Assembly: GCA_934167095.1 (NCBI GenBank)
Contig: CAKPKE010000015.1
Span: 1 to 38,145 of the forward strand
Reading direction: 5' to 3'
Length of the DNA stretch: 38,145 nucleotides
From: an uncultured Clostridia bacterium
GTDB lineage: Bacteria > Bacillota > Clostridia > TANB77 > CAG-508
The notes beneath the pieces are model-generated. The model had not been told where the DNA came from. It ran no database searches and was given only the letters and a program-made list of their open reading frames with translations. The first letter of the stretch is position 1; every line of letters starts with the position of its first letter. Shown here piece by piece: positions 34,986 through 38,145 of the stretch. Position numbers and translations under genes: made by a program.

Positions 34986-35330
34986 TTAGCTTTTGGAACT
35001 GATGATATAAGAAATAAGGTCAGTAACCATAGATTTATCTTTTTCGTTCATTAAGTTCAAAGAGTCAGTAATAAAAGAGTCGACAGATTTTTCTGTAAGT
35101 GGAATAACACCAGTAAATATCTCACTAACATCAACTTTAAGTACTTTACAGATATCAACAAGAGTTTGAACTGAAAGACCAGTTTTTCCGTTCTCCAATA
35201 AACTTATAAAATTAACAGATTTATCTAAAGCGTTCGCCAAAGACTCTTGAGAGTAATCTCTAAGCAATCTAATTTTCTTTATATTTTTTCCAATAACTTT
35301 CAGTACATTGTTTTTTTCAGTTTCTTCCAT
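34986..35330 (-). CDS. XRE-family transcriptional regulator
   Basis: 114 aa from the ATG at 35330, which has GGAGG ten bases upstream; the frame is open further but that part is not protein-like. The helix-turn-helix is IGKNIKKIRLLRDYSQESLANALDKSVNFISLLENGKTGLSVQTLVDICKVL (~14-65). The C-terminal ~45 residues are helical and may dimerise. It is divergent from the sortase-substrate gene at 35581 and probably controls it and itself; the shared interval has repeated ACTTGAAA and ATGATA strings. Confidence 0.88.
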   Translation of the reverse strand: MEETEKNNVLKVIGKNIKKIRLLRDYSQESLANALDKSVNFISLLENGKTGLSVQTLVDICKVLKVDVSEIFTGVIPLTEKSVDSFITDSLNLMNEKDKSMVTDLISYIISSKS

Positions 35331-35407
35331 AACAACCTCCACAAATATTGTAACAACAATGACACTAAAATATAACAAAACAAAACTTGAAAATATTAAA
35401 ATGATAC

Positions 35408-35436
35408 TTGAAATGATAAAGTGAATGTGATATGCT
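35408..35436 (+). promoter_or_regulatory. Promoter of the 35581 gene with possible operator repeats
   Basis: TTGAAA (35408-35413), 17-base spacer, TATGCT (35431-35436). ACTTGAAA occurs at about 35384 and 35406, and ATGATA twice nearby, overlapping the -35; these are candidate XRE sites. Confidence 0.55.
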
Positions 35437-35580
35437 AGGAACGTAAAAGCAAAAATATTTTTAAGCATATAAGAAGCTAAAGAAAAAGGACAACCTTTGA
35501 CAAGGAGGTGGGAACGCATAAAAAGATAAATATTTAACAAGAAAAAAACAAAATGATGAAATCAAGAAAGGAAAAATGAA

Positions 35581-37050
35581 ATGAAAGTAAAAACAAAATT
35601 CGCAATAGCGTTAATCATAGCATTGTTTGCAGTAATAATGCTATTAACAACAAAAGTAAATGCAGAAACAATAGGAAGTGGAGTATCAACATCAGACAAA
35701 ATAACAGCAGAGTCATTTGAAAATATTCCAAGCACAATCAGTGTAAATTTGAAAGAATCAGAATTTGAGCAAACGCCTTCTATAATACTAAATATAATTA
35801 TAGATAAACTAAAAGAACAAAATATTGATTTAAAAGATATAACAAGAGAAGAAGATTATGAGGAGTTTCTTGAAAATGAACCAGATAGTTATATACTAGT
35901 AGATGTAGCACCTAAGGAGAATGAAAATAACTCAAATGTGATAGACATAAATAAATACGAAATAAGAGTTGCACTAAAAAATAAGGAAAAGTACACAGAG
36001 ATATTAAATAAAGATGTAAGCGTTGTTTATAATAATTCTTTAAATAATAATGATGCAGATAGAAAATATGTGGAAAATTTAATAAATAAATTACCTAAAA
36101 ATGACAAAGATGAATATGATGTATTTGACTTTTTTGAATTACAAAGCCAATCTAGTGAAATAGACATACCAAATATATTACAAACAGCTGTGAATGATAA
36201 GGATATCACATTTGCTGATATGAGTAAAGGAGGAAGTGGAGGGCCTACGCCATTTGGAAGAGACAATGATGATCATGTATATGGAGCATTTAAAGATGGT
36301 ATATATTATGCATGTTTAAGAGTTAATAGAATGGCATGTCCTAAAATAACTATCCCAAGTAGCGTAGAAGATACAGAAAGTGCATACATAAGCTATGCTA
36401 CATCTATAATTAACCCTTATCTAAAAAGTTATAATGAAGAACAAGAAGAGAATGCAAGTTTAATTAAAATTGAAAAAGCAGATAGAGGATATTATAAAAT
36501 TTATTATAAATGGGGTCAAGAATATAGTAGATACCTACTTTTGGAAAAGGAAAAAACAGCAACAGTAACAAAGGAAGATAAAACAACAGGAACTAAACTT
36601 GAAGCTACAACAGAAGTTTTATCAAGTAATGTTGTTTTGTCAGCAGAAAGAGTAACAAGTGGCGAAGAATATACAAGAGTAGAAAATGCGCTAAAAAATA
36701 TTGATTGCAAGTTTTCTGTATATGATATAAATCTTCTTGAAAATGGAGAGAAAGTACAGCCAAATGGGAAAGTAAAAATCAGCATGCCAATTCCAAGTGA
36801 ATATAATAAATCAAACCTTGTTGTTTACAGAGTTGACGACGATGGAACAATAACAGAATACACAGTAACAGTATCTGGAGAATATGCAACTTTTGAAACA
36901 GATCATTTTAGTACTTATGTAATAGCTGAGAAAATGACAGGAGAAAAGGACGAAACACCAAAGACTGGTGTAGTAGATGAGCTTAAATTTGTAATGTCAA
37001 TAATAGTAATATCAGCAGTAGGTGTGATAGCGTTAAAGAAAAGAAAATAA
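35581..37050 (+). CDS. Secreted surface protein with TPKTG sorting signal
   Basis: 489 aa; ribosome site AAAGGAAAAATGAA. Signal peptide (VKTKFAIALIIALFAVIMLLTTKVNA). A large extracellular part is rich in Asp, Glu and Asn, with a C-terminal Ig-like or ZU5-like strand region before the anchor (VKISMPIPSEYNKSNLVVYRVDDDGTITEY, TFETDHFSTYVIAE). The sorting signal is ETPKTGVVDEL with Thr in place of Leu, followed by a membrane helix (FVMSIIVISAVGVIAL) and KKRK. The sortase B-type gene follows, so enzyme and substrate are probably dedicated partners. The FSTYVI segment is common in Firmicutes wall proteins just before the anchor. Confidence 0.8.
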   Translation: MKVKTKFAIALIIALFAVIMLLTTKVNAETIGSGVSTSDKITAESFENIPSTISVNLKESEFEQTPSIILNIIIDKLKEQNIDLKDITREEDYEEFLENEPDSYILVDVAPKENENNSNVIDINKYEIRVALKNKEKYTEILNKDVSVVYNNSLNNNDADRKYVENLINKLPKNDKDEYDVFDFFELQSQSSEIDIPNILQTAVNDKDITFADMSKGGSGGPTPFGRDNDDHVYGAFKDGIYYACLRVNRMACPKITIPSSVEDTESAYISYATSIINPYLKSYNEEQEENASLIKIEKADRGYYKIYYKWGQEYSRYLLLEKEKTATVTKEDKTTGTKLEATTEVLSSNVVLSAERVTSGEEYTRVENALKNIDCKFSVYDINLLENGEKVQPNGKVKISMPIPSEYNKSNLVVYRVDDDGTITEYTVTVSGEYATFETDHFSTYVIAEKMTGEKDETPKTGVVDELKFVMSIIVISAVGVIALKKRK

Positions 37051-37060
37051 TTAGTTTAAA

Positions 37061-37092
37061 GGGGCAGAAATAACAACACTCTGCTCCATTTT
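37061..37092 (+). terminator. Weak hairpin between the TPKTG protein and sortase genes
   Basis: GGGGCAGA (37061-37068) pairs with TCTGCTCC (37080-37087, one G-U), followed by ATTTTCTT. It may reduce transcription into the sortase gene. Confidence 0.5.
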
Positions 37093-37106
37093 CTTAAGGA
37101 GTAAAA

Positions 37107-37880
37107 GTGAAAAAAGCAAAACACAAAAAGAAAACAAGTCCAAGAAAACCAATAAGAATAATTTTTGTTATTGTCTTTCTAATTAGTATAACAGTTGCCT
37201 TCTTCATGATAAAACAACAGAAGAAAGAAAAAGTAGAAAGTCAAAATATACTGGATAATATAGAAGTAAATGAAACAGAAATTACAGAAGAAAAAACACA
37301 GAGAATGCTACAAATACAAGAATTGCAAAAAGAAAACAAAGAAATAATTGGGTGGCTTGAAATAGAAGGTACAAGTATAAACTATCCCGTCTGTCAAACA
37401 ACAGATAATGATTATTACTTGACTCATAACTACAAAAAAGAAGAATCAAGCAGTGGAAGTTTGTTCTTAGATAAAGGGTTTGATTTAATAAATGGAAGTT
37501 CAAACTACTTAATCTATGGACACAGAAACAAACAAGGGATAATGTTTGAGGACTTGATAAAATACGTTAAAGAATCTTTTTACAATGAACACAAAATAAT
37601 AAAGTTTACAACAACAAGCGAAGATAAAAAATATGAAATACTATCTGTTTTTTATTCAAGAGTTTATTATAAAACAGAACAGAATGTTTTTAGATACTAT
37701 TATTTTGTGAATGCAGAGAATGAGGGAGAATATAACGAGTTCGTAAACAATGCAAAGAAAGCAAGCATATATAATACAGGTGTAACTGCAAAATTTGGAG
37801 AGCAATTATTGACTCTTTCAACTTGTGAATATTCTCAAGAGGATGGAAGGTTTGTAATAGTTGCAAAAGAAATAGAATAA
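37107..37880 (+). CDS. Class B sortase
   Basis: 257 aa, GTG start behind TTAAGGAG. Basic N-terminus and membrane anchor (~18-35), a helical linker, then the sortase domain: IIGWLEIEGTSINYPV, catalytic His in YLIYGHRNKQG, catalytic Cys in LTLSTCEYSQEDGRFVIVAKE with its Arg. The long insertion before the Cys and TLSTCxYxxxxxRFV are class B features. It follows the TPKTG protein and probably anchors or polymerises it. Confidence 0.92.
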   Translation: MKKAKHKKKTSPRKPIRIIFVIVFLISITVAFFMIKQQKKEKVESQNILDNIEVNETEITEEKTQRMLQIQELQKENKEIIGWLEIEGTSINYPVCQTTDNDYYLTHNYKKEESSSGSLFLDKGFDLINGSSNYLIYGHRNKQGIMFEDLIKYVKESFYNEHKIIKFTTTSEDKKYEILSVFYSRVYYKTEQNVFRYYYFVNAENEGEYNEFVNNAKKASIYNTGVTAKFGEQLLTLSTCEYSQEDGRFVIVAKEIE

Positions 37881-37882
37881 AG

Positions 37883-37919
37883 AGTTCCAAACACAATAAA
37901 AGTGCAAGGAACTTTTTTT
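37883..37919 (+). terminator. Terminator of the class B sortase gene
   Basis: AGTTCC (37883-37888) pairs with GGAACT (37907-37912), 18-base loop, followed by TTTTTTG. Confidence 0.7.
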
Positions 37920-38001
37920 GTATAATAGTAAAGCCTAAAAATTGAAAATTTCCAGAATTATTTTGCTAATAAAATTATATTATAGTATTGTGAAAATTTA
38001 G

Positions 38002-38030
38002 TGGAAATTTTAATTTTTTTGTGATAGAAT
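38002..38030 (+). promoter_or_regulatory. Putative promoter of pyrH
   Basis: TGGAAA (38002-38007), 17-base spacer, TAGAAT (38025-38030) with extended -10 TGA. The -35 is poor; the -10 region matches the one at 3792-3804. Confidence 0.45.
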
Positions 38031-38085
38031 AAAAACTGTAAATTTTGGATAAAATTTAACAAAAAAACAGATAGGAGAAAATAAA

Positions 38086-38145
38086 ATGCCAAAAGCAAAG
38101 TATAAAAGAATCTTACTGAAGCTTAGTGGAGAAGCATTAGCAGGT
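38086..38145 (+). CDS. pyrH: UMP kinase, N-terminal part (3' truncated)
   Basis: The first 20 codons are in the window: MPKAKYKRILLKLSGEALAG, behind ATAGGAG. KRILLKLSGEAL is the start of bacterial UMP kinase (amino-acid-kinase fold), which phosphorylates UMP to UDP. The rest lies beyond the right edge. Confidence 0.9.
   Translation, partial: MPKAKYKRILLKLSGEALAG

Noticed and set aside
35331..35540. Upstream extension of the XRE regulator
   Set aside because: Hydrophobic, un-conserved translation of the divergent promoter region; the ATG at 35330 has GGAGG.

Overview
This is a strongly AT-rich window from a low-GC, Gram-positive, endospore-forming member of the Clostridia. The evidence is a complete spoIIIA operon, SufS/SufU, a C+ type ribosomal protein S18, sortases with LPXTG-like substrates, strong GGAGG ribosome sites and sigma-A promoters. 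The surface-protein repertoire suggests an uncultured gut lineage, but I cannot name a species.

Layout. 1-3164: end of sufS, then sufU, mnmA and metK in one overlapping operon (sulfur delivery, tRNA thiolation, SAM synthesis). 3256-7203: a codon-atypical small gene, then envelope-stress genes (TPM-like protein, PspA, MscS channel, membrane-anchored unknown). 7461-9429: BspA-like leucine-rich-repeat surface protein with a (CA)10 tract just after its start codon. 9476-10204: yebC. 10325-15686: spoIIIAA to spoIIIAH. 15844-17473: small hypothetical and asd (minus strand). 17732-23104: two tandem FGE/C-type-lectin-like surface proteins and a second BspA-like protein with a (CA)11 tract. 23191-25239: recG. 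25647-32357: four more proteins with a prepilin-like N-terminus, plus an Rpn-family nuclease gene. 32511-33554: rpsF-ssb-rpsR. 33708-37880: two sortase substrates, two sortases and an XRE regulator. 38086-end: start of pyrH.

Main observation. Six genes (spoIIIAB, spoIIIAD, spoIIIAE, asd on the minus strand, the second FGE-like surface protein and the Rpn nuclease) look frameshifted. Every break sits exactly at an in-frame CGG codon, and skipping its single C restores the conserved protein, with GGN (Gly) as the next codon. Reading every CGG in coding sense, I find only one other in-frame CGG, in the codon-atypical 99-aa gene at 3256. Out-of-frame CGG is common. This points to CGG being unassigned and acting as a +1 frameshift (or CGGN quadruplet-decoding) signal. 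Random mutation or sequencing error would not keep one base, one codon phase and the coding strand across six genes.

Two other systems stand out. The two BspA-like genes share a leader that runs into a CA repeat; (CA)11 keeps one gene in frame and (CA)10 puts the other out of frame, an ON/OFF phase switch. The 3' end of the surface-protein gene at 25647 abruptly becomes rich in NNC codons in a C-type-lectin-like end, the signature of a diversity-generating-retroelement variable region, although no reverse transcriptase or template repeat lies in the window.
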